NCBI GenBank assembly: GCA_964343305.1 | Contig: CAYFJO010000003.1 | Coordinates: 17,283 to 81,282, forward strand | Source: CAYFJO01 sp964343305 | Lineage (GTDB): Bacteria; Planctomycetota; Planctomycetia; Pirellulales; Pirellulaceae | DNA length: 64,000 nucleotides | Direction of reading: 5' to 3' | Part shown: piece by piece, positions 26,715 to 36,287 of the stretch | Numbering within the stretch: the first letter of the stretch is position 1 | How the letters are laid out: every line of letters begins with the position of its first letter | Made by a program: the position numbers and the translations under genes | The notes under the pieces: model-generated | Seen by the model: only the letters and a program-made list of their open reading frames with translations | Told to the model about the DNA's origin: nothing | Database searches by the model: none

Positions 26715-28232
26715 GTGGACCAAGCAAAAAACGTCATTGCAATTTTGATGAAACATTTGTTTTGGGTCGTTTGCGGGATCGTCGTGATCATCGCCTTTCT
26801 AACCTGGTACATGGCGTCGTCGTCATTGCAGGCCGAAGAAGCGACCAACCGAAAGAAGATCGAAGACGCCAAGAAGAAGATTGAGGGTGTTAGAACCAAA
26901 GGTGTCACGACAACGATGGGACCCAAGCACCCCAACGACACGACGTTCGAGGAAACTAACAAGATCACCGAACAGGTCAAGGTTGACGTCTACAACGTTT
27001 GGAAGACGCAGAATGAAAAGCAACTGGACATTCTTGTGTGGCCGTCCGACCTTTCAGAGCGTTTCCGCAAATCCGTAGACAGCTTACGTCCGATTGAGAT
27101 CATTGAGTTCAATCCAACCGCGACGCCGCCCACACCACTCGATCAGGAAATCAATATCGACTTTCGCGAAACTTATCGCGACTTTATCAAGGGACATATC
27201 CCGAGTCTAGCGGGAAGAGTACGTGCCAAGTGGCACATCAAATCCGCGGCTGGTGTTCGCGGGGGCGGCGATGACGGACTCGGTGGTGCGTTTGGTGGAG
27301 GCGGAGACCCCGCCGATGGTGGCGATGGAGGCGGCGATCTGGCTGGTGATGGGGGTGATGGAGGTGATGGCGCGGACAGTGAGTCGGAGTATCTTGTGGA
27401 CTGGGCACAAGGCGATCAGGCGAGGTTGCTGCAACGCTTGTCGGTGTTTTCGGGCCGGGATAATGTGCCAACCACGTTGCAGATGCTTTACGTGCAAGAA
27501 GACCTGTGGATTTATTCCTCGTTGTTGGACATCATCGACCGCACCAACGGCCCTGTGGTACGGCGCGACCGGGCCAAGATTAAGCGAATTGATCATCTGT
27601 TGATTGGTGCCGATGTCCGTGGACCGATTGGTCAAGTTCAACGAATTCAAGGTGCCGAGGGTGGCAATGCTCCTGGGCAAGACGTGGGGAACCAGGCTGG
27701 TGCCGCGGAGGGGAATCCCGCAGCCGGCGGCGACGGTGGCAAGGGCGCGGTTGGAGACCCCGCGGACGGCCGTTACGTCGATAAAGACTTTCAACCACTC
27801 ACCGCCAGCGCGCTGCGATCCGCGTATCAATCGACGAACCCCAACGATGCCTATTTGGCGGTGGCCAAGAGAATGCCGGTCCGCATCGGCCTGCTGATGG
27901 ACCAACGGGACATCACGCAACTGTTGCTGGAATGTGGTAACTCGCCACTGCCGATCGAAGTTCGCCAGGTCCGCATCAATCGCCATCGCGCACAAGGTGG
28001 GCAACGAGGACTTGGCGGCGGACTTGATGGTGGCGCCGGAGCCGCGGTTGGCAAAAACCCGTTCGAGCAGCCGGTCGAAATCTATGGGATTATCTATATG
28101 TACAACAAACCGAATGACGAAAAACTTAAGGTGGAAAACGCCGCTGGGGCCGCGGAGAATCCAGACGCGGCACCCGCGGACGGTGCCGACCAGGTGAACA
28201 ACGCCGCCGCGCCAGCCGGCGAGAACTCATAG
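26715..28232 (+). CDS. Single-span membrane protein, PilO-like position, Gly/Asp-rich
   Basis: 505 residues; GTG start with GGAGGA 8 bases upstream, two bases after the pilM-like stop. A short cytoplasmic N-terminus and a membrane helix (LFWVVCGIVVIIAFLTWYM, 14-32) are followed by a charged coiled-coil-like stretch (EEATNRKKIEDAKKKIEG), as in PilO. Two Gly/Asp/Ala-rich linkers are seen, about 180-222 and 310-350. Globular parts between them are unrecognised. By operon position and topology it may be the PilO equivalent; sequence similarity is not enough to say. Confidence 0.65.
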   Translation: MDQAKNVIAILMKHLFWVVCGIVVIIAFLTWYMASSSLQAEEATNRKKIEDAKKKIEGVRTKGVTTTMGPKHPNDTTFEETNKITEQVKVDVYNVWKTQNEKQLDILVWPSDLSERFRKSVDSLRPIEIIEFNPTATPPTPLDQEINIDFRETYRDFIKGHIPSLAGRVRAKWHIKSAAGVRGGGDDGLGGAFGGGGDPADGGDGGGDLAGDGGDGGDGADSESEYLVDWAQGDQARLLQRLSVFSGRDNVPTTLQMLYVQEDLWIYSSLLDIIDRTNGPVVRRDRAKIKRIDHLLIGADVRGPIGQVQRIQGAEGGNAPGQDVGNQAGAAEGNPAAGGDGGKGAVGDPADGRYVDKDFQPLTASALRSAYQSTNPNDAYLAVAKRMPVRIGLLMDQRDITQLLLECGNSPLPIEVRQVRINRHRAQGGQRGLGGGLDGGAGAAVGKNPFEQPVEIYGIIYMYNKPNDEKLKVENAAGAAENPDAAPADGADQVNNAAAPAGENS

Positions 28233-28371
28233 CGAGGGATGGACATTCCCATTGGATGGACATCCAACATGTGTAAGAATTGAAGAACCAGTTGCTTAGG
28301 GCCTGAGTTGCGAAACTGCTTGGACGTTTGCGGGGGCGAATGTCGAGCGGAAAACTGGATGGAGTTGAATT

Positions 28372-30549
28372 ATGAGAAATGACGGTGGAATCAAAGGTTT
28401 TTTCATCTATCACGGTGAAAAGGTTGCCGCGTTCCTGGTGTTGTGTTTTGCTGGGATGCTGTTCGCCTGGGGATATTCCGTTGAGTCAATTGACGACAAC
28501 AAGTCCCCGGCCGTGCTGCAGAATCTGGCGGGGCAAGCCCAGTTGCATTTGAAAGACAAAAATGCCTGGATTTCGATTAAGCCCGGCCGTGTGCCGTCGC
28601 GCAGCTTTACCGAGGACTTGAACACCCGCGTGTCTCCTAACGAGTCCAATTACAAGCCAGATCGCGCTCTAATTGCGCTCATTCACCCAGAAAGAGTGCC
28701 ACGAGAAGATCCGACTGCATTCCCACCGACCGAAGTGCAAGCGGACGGTGCGTTTGCGGCCGTGGCAGAACGTGCAACCCCGGAAGTTTCCCGAGGTGCT
28801 TTGGACTATAAACCTCGCGCGCCGGTCAAGGCCAAAAAAGAGCCAAAGGTTGTTCGGCGTCCGCCACGTCGTCCCAAACGTCCGAATCCGCTGGACGACG
28901 CAGGGGGCCTCGATGACGCGGATATATTGGGCGATGCAGGGGCTGATTTAGAAGGCGACGCGGGTGTCGATTTGGCCGGTGCAGATGCCGGGGGCCATGG
29001 CGCGTTCTTGACTTTGTCGCCCAAGCTGATCGCAAAAATGATGGATAACAACCGCCATCTGTGGCGGCCCGATGGCAACATGCAGGGCCGATCAAAGCCG
29101 GTGCCGAAGGGATATTATGTGGTTGGCGTCAAAGCGATCGTCCCGTGGAAAACTCAATGGGAAGAATACCAGCGCGTCTTTCGCGAAGCCGTGGGATTCA
29201 AGGAAACTCGCGATACGCCGAAGTATATCTTTTTTGAAGCCATGCGGATTGACGTGACGGATGATCTCACGATGGATCTGACGGACGACAACAACGATGG
29301 AAAAAGGGATTCCGATGGGGTTGTTCTGCCGTGGAAACTGATCTCCCACAAGACTTACGCGGAGGATGTGAGCAAATCGGTCTGGGCGACGACGGCGAAG
29401 AACATCTCGGACGTGCAGTCGCAAGACGAGGCGCTCACCATGTCCAATCCGCCACTCGGTCCGGTCGACTATACGGATTTGGTGATGCACGAAAAGATTG
29501 GGCTGTTTAAGCCTGAGAAGAAAGACGGCGTTGGCGGAAGAGAGGAAGTCGTACCTGCTAAGCCGACCCTCGACCGATTGGTACCTGGTCCGATGGGGCC
29601 TCGTGGTGCCGATAAGGGCGATCCTGGTGGTGAAGGGATTGCTGGGGGCGACGGCGGTGAAGACGAGAAAAAGACGAACGAGCCGCCCGTGGACTTTAAG
29701 CTGGTTCGTTTCTTCGACGTGACGGCCGCGCCCGGCCGCGCCTATCGCTACAAGATCCGCGTTTGGTTGAGTGATCCCAACAATCCTCGTGAATCAAGCG
29801 AGCAAGGCGGGATGAACAATGATCCAACCGTTTTGAGAGACGTCATGCTGGCGGATTCCGTTGTGAAACGTCTTGCAAAGCAACGTGCCGCGGATACCGC
29901 CGCGGGATCATCAACGTTTTGGCTCAAGACCAAATGGAGTGCACCCAGTGGAGCGATCGTGGTTCCCAAGTACATTCGTCAGTATTACAGCGGCACGGTT
30001 GAACCCGCGGCCGTCGTCACACTGTCGAATGGCGAAAAGTTTGAACGTACCGAGCCCAAAGGCAGCTTGGTCGTGTCGGTTTGGGATCGAAAGTACGCCA
30101 CGAATGTGCCAGTTGAATTGTACGACCATGAAGAGGAAACTCCTTTGGCACAGCGCGGAACGGTGTTGAATGTCCAACGCAATGCCGACGTCCTGCATCC
30201 GATTTCTTGGCAAATCCATCGTCTGGACGGATATGAAATGGAAACGGACTCGATGGTCCTGGATCTGCGCGGCGGCGGCAAATTGCCGAGCACCGACAAA
30301 AATGAGGAACTCAAGGCGCCCGGCGAGTTCCTGGTCATGGACGCCGAAGGAAGACTCTTGGTGCGCGATGAAATCAGCGATCTTGAGTCGTATCAGATGA
30401 GTTTGTTCGACGACAAGGATTTCGGACCTGGAATCAACTCGGCCAGGCTACCGAATATGGGAGATGGAATGGAAGGCATGGGTGAGCCCGAGATGCTAGA
30501 TGGTGCTGGCGATGCCGCTGCCGGTGATTTCGGTCTACTGGACGAATAA
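28372..30549 (+). CDS. Single-span membrane protein of the pilM-like operon, unknown family
   Basis: 725 residues; ATG with GGAG upstream, 139 bases after the preceding gene. One membrane helix (VAAFLVLCFAGMLFAWGYSV, about 18-37), then a large extracytoplasmic part. It includes a Lys/Arg/Pro stretch (KAKKEPKVVRRPPRRPKRP) next to an acidic Asp/Gly/Ala stretch at about 183-206, and further Gly-rich linkers. The C-terminus is acidic and Met/Gly-rich. No family recognised. It ends the operon at the terminator 30582-30616 and probably works with the PilM-PilN fusion in an envelope complex. Confidence 0.65.
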   Translation: MRNDGGIKGFFIYHGEKVAAFLVLCFAGMLFAWGYSVESIDDNKSPAVLQNLAGQAQLHLKDKNAWISIKPGRVPSRSFTEDLNTRVSPNESNYKPDRALIALIHPERVPREDPTAFPPTEVQADGAFAAVAERATPEVSRGALDYKPRAPVKAKKEPKVVRRPPRRPKRPNPLDDAGGLDDADILGDAGADLEGDAGVDLAGADAGGHGAFLTLSPKLIAKMMDNNRHLWRPDGNMQGRSKPVPKGYYVVGVKAIVPWKTQWEEYQRVFREAVGFKETRDTPKYIFFEAMRIDVTDDLTMDLTDDNNDGKRDSDGVVLPWKLISHKTYAEDVSKSVWATTAKNISDVQSQDEALTMSNPPLGPVDYTDLVMHEKIGLFKPEKKDGVGGREEVVPAKPTLDRLVPGPMGPRGADKGDPGGEGIAGGDGGEDEKKTNEPPVDFKLVRFFDVTAAPGRAYRYKIRVWLSDPNNPRESSEQGGMNNDPTVLRDVMLADSVVKRLAKQRAADTAAGSSTFWLKTKWSAPSGAIVVPKYIRQYYSGTVEPAAVVTLSNGEKFERTEPKGSLVVSVWDRKYATNVPVELYDHEEETPLAQRGTVLNVQRNADVLHPISWQIHRLDGYEMETDSMVLDLRGGGKLPSTDKNEELKAPGEFLVMDAEGRLLVRDEISDLESYQMSLFDDKDFGPGINSARLPNMGDGMEGMGEPEMLDGAGDAAAGDFGLLDE

Positions 30550-30581
30550 CATCCGTCCGCGAAAACAACTTGCCCATGGAC

Positions 30582-30616
30582 AACCGCTCGTGTAATTCAC
30601 GAGCGGTTTTTCTTTT
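30582..30616 (+). terminator. Rho-independent terminator of the pilM-like operon
   Basis: 11-base perfect stem AACCGCTCGTG/CACGAGCGGTT (30582-30592, 30598-30608) with a 5-base loop, followed by TTTTTCTTTT. It lies 33 bases after the last operon stop and overlaps the 3' end of the convergent permease gene. Confidence 0.88.
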
Positions 30617-31784
30617 CGCCGGCATGATCCGCTTCGCGGATGGTCCCGGCGAGCATGTAAGCGATCGGCGCGAAGATCATCAACGGCAACCATGCCGCGA
30701 ACGACGGCCGGATGATGCCCCTTGCGCCCAAACCATGAAAGGCCAGCGTCACCACAAGAAACGCCGCTACCACCGACAGACACTTTCCGGCCGCGACAAA
30801 CAGATTGTGTGCTTCGCGTGTGAACACCAACGGCAGGCCAAGAAACAGAAGCGTCACATCCAGCAAGGGCCGAAGCAGCCGCGCGTGGACCGCGACGCGC
30901 ACGCTCGATCCGTAATCCAAGCTTGGGTTTCTCAGCCCGCGGAACAACTCCATCGACGAAGAGTACTGGCACACCGCTGTGCCGCTGGCTAAATAACTGA
31001 ACTTGACGCCGCTGACGACGAACAGTTGGTCCTTTTCGAGCCAAGGTGTGTCGGCGGGGCTGAGGATCACGGGTTGTCGGTCGTCGCTGTGCTCGCTGGT
31101 TGCATAGAACGAGGGCAGACGCCACGCTTCCTCGGGGACGGTGACGTCGTCCAGCAAATAGCCACCCGGATGCTTGCCGTGTGGGGGCCGGTAGAAGGCG
31201 TTGGCGGCAATAAGCTGCCCGCCATACTCGCCATAGGTCGAATACAACTGAAACGAAGGTTCGATGATTCTTTGTTCGGCGGCCAGCGTCGAACGGCCGT
31301 TGATCAGCAAGTCGGTTTTGTGGTCGAACTGGGGACGCAATGGTTTGGCGTTGTCCCCCAACCACTCCTGGGCGTTGCGGATCAAATCTTCGCGGTGCCC
31401 AGGGATCAAAAGCTCGCGATTGAGCACGGCCAAAACGCTGACGACAACAACTCCCACCGCCAGCGGCCGGATGATCCGGCCGACGTGAACGCCCGCGGCC
31501 AGCAGCGCCGTCAGTTCATTGTTGCGCTGCATCCAGGTGATTGCGCAGACGGCGGCGACCAGCGCGAGGATGGGGCTAGTATGGTCGAAAAACGTGAGGA
31601 TACGCGGGCTATAGTATTGGACAAGGACGGCAAACAATCCGCCCTCGGTCGATTTCGCGTAACGCAGAAACTCGTCCAAGTTGCCGAAACCATCGATCAC
31701 GATAAACAGCCCCGTCAGACACAGAAAGCAAATCACGAGCACTTTCGTGAACAGCCACAGGACATAGCGATCGACAATAAACAT
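30597..31784 (-). CDS. LptF/LptG-family permease
   Basis: 395 residues. Three N-terminal membrane helices, a large periplasmic domain (about 140-290) and three C-terminal helices, the layout of the YjgP/YjgQ family. It starts FIVDRYVLWLFTKVLVICF and contains the MQRNNELTALLAAG segment that couples to the LptB ATPase. LptF/G extract lipopolysaccharide from the inner membrane. Only one of the pair is here, so which it corresponds to is open. Its 3' end lies inside the terminator of the convergent operon. Confidence 0.9.
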   Translation of the reverse strand: MFIVDRYVLWLFTKVLVICFLCLTGLFIVIDGFGNLDEFLRYAKSTEGGLFAVLVQYYSPRILTFFDHTSPILALVAAVCAITWMQRNNELTALLAAGVHVGRIIRPLAVGVVVVSVLAVLNRELLIPGHREDLIRNAQEWLGDNAKPLRPQFDHKTDLLINGRSTLAAEQRIIEPSFQLYSTYGEYGGQLIAANAFYRPPHGKHPGGYLLDDVTVPEEAWRLPSFYATSEHSDDRQPVILSPADTPWLEKDQLFVVSGVKFSYLASGTAVCQYSSSMELFRGLRNPSLDYGSSVRVAVHARLLRPLLDVTLLFLGLPLVFTREAHNLFVAAGKCLSVVAAFLVVTLAFHGLGARGIIRPSFAAWLPLMIFAPIAYMLAGTIREADHAGEKKNRS

Positions 31785-31804
31785 TCGACATCCGTTTCAC
31801 ATCG

Positions 31805-31829
31805 GTAGGACAGATCGCCAATCCGTCCG
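31805..31829. repeat. Palindromic repeat, GTAGGACGG family (copy b)
   Basis: GTAGGACAGATCGCC followed by AATCCGTCCG. It pairs imperfectly with itself and matches the copy at 41152-41175 read on the other strand. Confidence 0.55.
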
Positions 31830-31836
31830 TCGGCAA

Positions 31837-33147
31837 TCAGCCTTCCATCACCTTCTCAATCGCTCGTGCCAGCGCCACGATCCCATCGCGGATTTTGCCA
31901 CAAGATTGCACGCCAAAGCTCAAACGCATGGTGTTCTTTTTCACGGGCTCGCCTTCTGGCGGGAACGTGAATTGACCGGGCACGTACAACATTCCTTCCG
32001 CGATCGCGACATCGAACAACGAACCTTGCGGGCCGGTGTCAATCGATTCGGGTAATTCCGCCCAAATGTACAAGCCACCGCTGGGCCTCGTCCACGAGAC
32101 ACCGGGAATCGTCGACAAGAATTCGTCTGCCGCCGCTAGCATCGCGTCTCGCTTTCTACGATAGTTTTCGCGGATGCGTTCAATGTGTGGCACCAGCAAG
32201 TCTAGCTCGAGCACTTTCGCAATCAAATGTTGGCTGAAATTCGGCGAACCAAAATCGATGTTTCCTTTTTGATCGCACACCGGGGCCACCAGATGTTTGG
32301 GCAAGACTCCCCAGCCAACGCGAATTCCCGGCGAAAATGATTTGGAAAACGTGCCAGCGACGATCACCGTGTCACCTTCCGCATCACAAGTTTGCGTGCT
32401 CGCGATATCGTCGCCCTCGTATCGCAGCGCGCGATAAGCGGCGTCGGCAATCACATGAATTTTTCCTTTCTTCGACCAACGCTTGGCAATCTCGACGATG
32501 GCCGCGCGACGCTCAAGCGGCATCGTCAAACCACGTGGGTTGTCAAAGTAAGGCACAAGATAAATTGCCTTGACCCGCGCCAACTCACCGTCCGCCTCGA
32601 TCTTCTGTAACGACGCTTCCAGTGCATCGGGAACCATGCCCAAGTCATCACAAGCCACGCCGATCGATCGGCCACCGATGTTGCTCAACGTGCCCAGAAA
32701 AACAAGATACGTTGGTGCCGCGCACAACACGATGTCGCCGGGATCCAGCAAACTTTCCACGACCAAGTGCAGCAATTGGTTACTTCCCGCCGTGACGATG
32801 ACCTGGTCGACGGACAGACGATCCGGGTCGATGCTATCCTGTTGAACAATTTGCGACAACAGCGCTTCTCGCAGAGGCGGATAGCCGGGCGTCGTTCCAT
32901 ATTGAAGCGCGGATCGTGCCACGCTGTCGTCCGACAAGATGCTTTCCAACGCCTGCCGCGTCGGTTCAGTGGGGAGCGTTTCCCCATCAACAAAACCGGC
33001 AGCCAACGAGATCAAATCGGGGTTGGCAAGCGCCCGGGACATCAATTCACTGATCGGCTGTCCCGCGGCCCAATCGGCGCGTTGACTGAGTTTCACATCC
33101 GAGGTTGCCGATTGCTGGGGCATTGTAGCCGAAAGGGTCACATTCAT
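31837..33147 (-). CDS. PLP-dependent aminotransferase (class I/II, 2-aminoadipate/MocR-domain type)
   Basis: 436 residues. Fold type I aminotransferase without a DNA-binding domain. ALQYGTTPGYPPLREAL, TAGSNQLLHLVVESLLDPGD, YLVPYFDNPRGLTM and the PLP lysine in AGTFSKSFSPGIRVGW are visible. The YGTTPGYPPLR pattern is typical of the branch containing LysN and valine-pyruvate-like aminotransferases; the amino donor is not known. Divergent from the comF-like gene, 48 bases apart. Confidence 0.9.
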   Translation of the reverse strand: MNVTLSATMPQQSATSDVKLSQRADWAAGQPISELMSRALANPDLISLAAGFVDGETLPTEPTRQALESILSDDSVARSALQYGTTPGYPPLREALLSQIVQQDSIDPDRLSVDQVIVTAGSNQLLHLVVESLLDPGDIVLCAAPTYLVFLGTLSNIGGRSIGVACDDLGMVPDALEASLQKIEADGELARVKAIYLVPYFDNPRGLTMPLERRAAIVEIAKRWSKKGKIHVIADAAYRALRYEGDDIASTQTCDAEGDTVIVAGTFSKSFSPGIRVGWGVLPKHLVAPVCDQKGNIDFGSPNFSQHLIAKVLELDLLVPHIERIRENYRRKRDAMLAAADEFLSTIPGVSWTRPSGGLYIWAELPESIDTGPQGSLFDVAIAEGMLYVPGQFTFPPEGEPVKKNTMRLSFGVQSCGKIRDGIVALARAIEKVMEG

Positions 33148-33195
33148 TGATGAATTGGGTACAATAGGATAGTTTGCTGAAAACGGTCAAGACGG

Positions 33196-34077
33196 ATGTC
33201 ATTGCCGACATGGCGGAACTGGCTAAACACTCGTCACAACTTAGCAGATTTGGTTCGCCTAGAATCCGGTTTTTTCATGGAAGTTTCTTCGTTTGATCTG
33301 CATTCGCTCGCCAAGGTGTGTCGCCGGCAAGTCGATTCGATTCTCGGTTGGTCGCGGAATTCGTCTCTCTCACTATGCTTTCCACCGCACTGTGTCTTTT
33401 GCAACGATCGTGTCCCAAGCGATGGATTTGAACCTTTGATTTGTACAGCATGCCGGTCTTCCTTGGCCCCGAACTTGGGTCCGAGTTGCAAGCGATGTGC
33501 CACTCCCGTGTCCAGCATTCTGGCACAAGCACAAGACTGTCCGAGTTGTCGCAACAGCAAATTGTATTTTGCAAACGCCCTATCGCTAGGTGTCTATTCT
33601 GGGCAAATGCGAGAAACGATTCTGCGAATGAAGCAATCCACTCACGAAGCTCTAACCACATCGGTCGGTTGGCTGTTATCGGATCGAATTCAAGAAAGCA
33701 TTTCGGAGGAACGTCCTGATGTCATTGTTTCCGTCCCGATGCATTGGTCCAGACGTTTGGCCCGCGGAATCAACCAAGCGGAGTTGATCGCCGCTGCGGT
33801 TTCTCAAAAGCTAAAGATTCCTGCCCGGCATGGCGTTTTGCGTTGTTGCCGTAACACGAAGAAACAAGGGACGTTAAGTGCCGTGGAAAGGCGGCAAAAC
33901 GTCCGTGGCGCATTCGAGGTCTCGCGCGGCTACGATATCAATGGTGCCAAAATCTTGATCGTGGACGATGTCATGACGACGGGAGCCACTTCGAACGAAG
34001 TCGCACGGATTTGCAAAAAGGCGGGGGCGAATAGCGTGCGGGTGGCTGTGGTTGCTCGCGCGGGCAGCGCCAATTGA
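33196..34077 (+). CDS. ComF-like phosphoribosyltransferase-domain protein
   Basis: 293 residues. N-terminal zinc finger with four CxxC pairs (CVFC, CTAC, CKRC, CPSC at about 66-120), then a type I phosphoribosyltransferase domain with the PRPP loop KILIVDDVMTTGATSNE near 250. It matches ComF/GntX, linked to DNA uptake in naturally competent bacteria, though most bacteria carry one without proven role. The start is uncertain: ATG 33277 would remove 27 residues without touching a domain. The AT content appears somewhat higher than in the neighbours. Confidence 0.86.
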   Translation: MSLPTWRNWLNTRHNLADLVRLESGFFMEVSSFDLHSLAKVCRRQVDSILGWSRNSSLSLCFPPHCVFCNDRVPSDGFEPLICTACRSSLAPNLGPSCKRCATPVSSILAQAQDCPSCRNSKLYFANALSLGVYSGQMRETILRMKQSTHEALTTSVGWLLSDRIQESISEERPDVIVSVPMHWSRRLARGINQAELIAAAVSQKLKIPARHGVLRCCRNTKKQGTLSAVERRQNVRGAFEVSRGYDINGAKILIVDDVMTTGATSNEVARICKKAGANSVRVAVVARAGSAN

Positions 34078-34129
34078 AATCGCGCTCTTGAACGACAGGC
34101 AAAAGTCCGAATAATCCGTTACACAGTCT

Positions 34130-35134
34130 ATGGAACAAGCATCCCCAAAATCCGCCGACTCCAAACAGCCGAAACACCCGTTTCGCGTCGCGGTGTGGCG
34201 TGGTTTAGGTGTCGTGATGCCGCCGCTGCTGACATTGGTGGTGTTCATTTGGGTTCTCAGCGCAGTCGACGGCTACGTGCTTCAACCGGTGGAATTGCTG
34301 GCCCGCAAGATCATCGTCGGGCAGATGATGTACAAGGTGCAAGATACCATTCCGCCGAATGTCCGACCTCAACCAATGCACGGTCGGCGAATGTTCGTGC
34401 ACGACGGCGAACATTACGTGCAACTGGAAAGCGGCAAGTGGATTCCGAAGCCGATCTATGATTACGTGGAGAAACTCTCCGAGGTGAACCTGCGGACGGC
34501 CACCGCGCGTGAAGTTTACGACCACTACGTCTTGAATTACTACCTGCAGCGCTATCGAACGATTCCCGTATTCTTCGTCCTGTTCATTTTGATTCTGTAT
34601 CTGCTGGGAAAGTTCCTGGCCGCCGGCATCGGGCGATTCTTTTTCGGCCTGTTTGAGCAACTCGTTCAGAAGTTGCCATTCGTTCGTGCGATCTATTCGG
34701 CCGCCAAGCAAGTGACGGACTTTGTTTTCAAAGAACAGGAAGTTGAGTTCACGCGAGTCGTCGCCCTTCAGTATCCGCGCAAAGGGATTTGGTCGATGGG
34801 ATTCGTCACCGGCGAGAGTTTCCTGGACATTCGCAGCGCGGCAAACGAGCCCATGTTGAGTGTCTTGATGCCAACGTCACCGATGCCCGCGACGGGATTT
34901 ACGATCACCGTTCCCAAAAGTGAAACGATCGACCTGGACATTACCGTCGATCAGGCCGTTCAGTTCTGCGTCAGTTGTGGCGTCGTCGTGCCCGCCCATC
35001 AGCAGTGTGGAAAATTGGAATTGGAGCAAACGATAACGGCCGCGTTGGAACAAAAGAACGGGGAGAAGACCGCCGGCGAATCACCATCCGCCGCACCGAC
35101 ACCGTCAAACGAGCAAGCCGATGGAGACAGCTAA
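34130..35134 (+). CDS. DUF502-family membrane protein
   Basis: 334 residues with two membrane helices (MPPLLTLVVFIWVLSAV, about 30-46, and IPVFFVLFILILYLLGKFLAAGIG, about 144-167) and a C-terminal beta-rich domain (SMGFVTGESF, VLMPTSPMPATGFTITVPKSE). The last two are the DUF502 signature. Between the helices is a roughly 95-residue domain, longer than in most members. It ends in a low-complexity charged tail. Function unknown. It overlaps the start of hemC by 14 bases, so the two are co-transcribed. Confidence 0.88.
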   Translation: MEQASPKSADSKQPKHPFRVAVWRGLGVVMPPLLTLVVFIWVLSAVDGYVLQPVELLARKIIVGQMMYKVQDTIPPNVRPQPMHGRRMFVHDGEHYVQLESGKWIPKPIYDYVEKLSEVNLRTATAREVYDHYVLNYYLQRYRTIPVFFVLFILILYLLGKFLAAGIGRFFFGLFEQLVQKLPFVRAIYSAAKQVTDFVFKEQEVEFTRVVALQYPRKGIWSMGFVTGESFLDIRSAANEPMLSVLMPTSPMPATGFTITVPKSETIDLDITVDQAVQFCVSCGVVVPAHQQCGKLELEQTITAALEQKNGEKTAGESPSAAPTPSNEQADGDS

Positions 35135-36047
35135 GCCTTCGATTCGGCTGGGAACAAGAGCCAGTGCCTTAGCGCGTTGGCAGGCGGATTGGACGAACGC
35201 GCGGTTGACCGAACTGGGCACGTCTGTCGAAATCGTGTTGATTACGACCGAAGGCGATGTTCGCACGAATCCCATCGGTGAAATCGGCGGCCAAGGGCTG
35301 TTCACCAAACAGATCCAGCAGGCCTTGCTGAACGACGAAATCGATATCGCCGTTCACAGCCTCAAAGATTTGCCTACGCTTCCGATTCCCGGCTTGTCGC
35401 TGGCAGCCGTTCCACAGCGAGAATCAACAAGCGACGTCTTGGTTTGCCGGGAAGCGAAAAGCTTCGTGTCTCTTCCCAACGGCGCACTTGTCGGCACCGG
35501 CAGCGAACGGCGGCGGGCACAATTGCTTCATGCACGTCCCGAACTTTGCGTTGAAGGCATTCGGGGCAATGTCGATACCCGTTTAAAGAAACTCGACAAC
35601 GGAGATTACGATGCGATCATTCTCGCCGAAGCGGGGCTCAAGAGACTGGGACTTGCCGATCGCATCACCGAGGTGTTGCCCAATTCGATGATGCTGCCCG
35701 CGATCGGACAAGGAGCCTTGGGAATCGAGTGCCGAGCGGACGATGAAGCAACGAAACAAGCCGTCGCGCCGCTGAATGATGTCGAGTCGCACGCTTGCGT
35801 CGTTGCCGAGCGGACGTTGCTCGCCGCGCTTCGAGCCGGTTGCCTCGCTCCCGTCGGAGCGTTGGGACACATCGATTCTGGTTCGCTTCACCTCGAAGCC
35901 GTCGTTCTTAACAAGGACGGCACGCAGCGCATCTTTGCCACATCAAACGGCTCCATCGATGACGCCGTGGCAATTGGCCAGTCCGCCGCGGAGGAGCTTC
36001 TCAGCCAAGGGGCGGCCGAGTTCATTGCCGAGTCGCGCAGTTCGTAG
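35121..36047 (+). CDS. hemC: Hydroxymethylbilane synthase (porphobilinogen deaminase)
   Basis: 308 residues. It links four porphobilinogens into hydroxymethylbilane in haem synthesis. IRLGTRASALARWQA, TEGDVRTNPIGEIGGQGLFTK, IDIAVHSLKDLPT and LRAGCLAPVGA (dipyrromethane cofactor Cys near 240) are all present. It overlaps the upstream DUF502 gene by 14 bases. Confidence 0.97.
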   Translation: METAKPSIRLGTRASALARWQADWTNARLTELGTSVEIVLITTEGDVRTNPIGEIGGQGLFTKQIQQALLNDEIDIAVHSLKDLPTLPIPGLSLAAVPQRESTSDVLVCREAKSFVSLPNGALVGTGSERRRAQLLHARPELCVEGIRGNVDTRLKKLDNGDYDAIILAEAGLKRLGLADRITEVLPNSMMLPAIGQGALGIECRADDEATKQAVAPLNDVESHACVVAERTLLAALRAGCLAPVGALGHIDSGSLHLEAVVLNKDGTQRIFATSNGSIDDAVAIGQSAAEELLSQGAAEFIAESRSS

Positions 36048-36213
36048 CGCCATCGGCGACTTTTGCGGATCATCAGGCAACTCTTGCCGCATCTTCTCCA
36101 TCGTCGCGCAGCCAGCCTGGCGTACAATCTTGGCGAGCTCCGTGCTTTAACAACCGAAAACTTCCGTGCTTACGCACGCTAGCGTCAACATGGCTCTCAA
36201 CGCAATGCGACTT

Positions 36214-36230
36214 TGGCGCGCTGATTGCAT
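36214..36230 (+). promoter_or_regulatory. Sigma-54-type promoter of the flagellar operon
   Basis: TGGCGCG, four bases, TTGCAT. This matches the -24/-12 consensus TGGCACG-N4-TTGCW with one change, and the invariant GG and GC are correctly spaced. It lies 58 bases before the flgF ATG and no other gene start is near. Sigma-54 control of rod and hook genes is known in several phyla. Confidence 0.6.
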
Positions 36231-36287
36231 TTGCCGGTCGCGCCATTCGTGCACGATCACTTGAACCACTTTTCAATACAAAACGCC

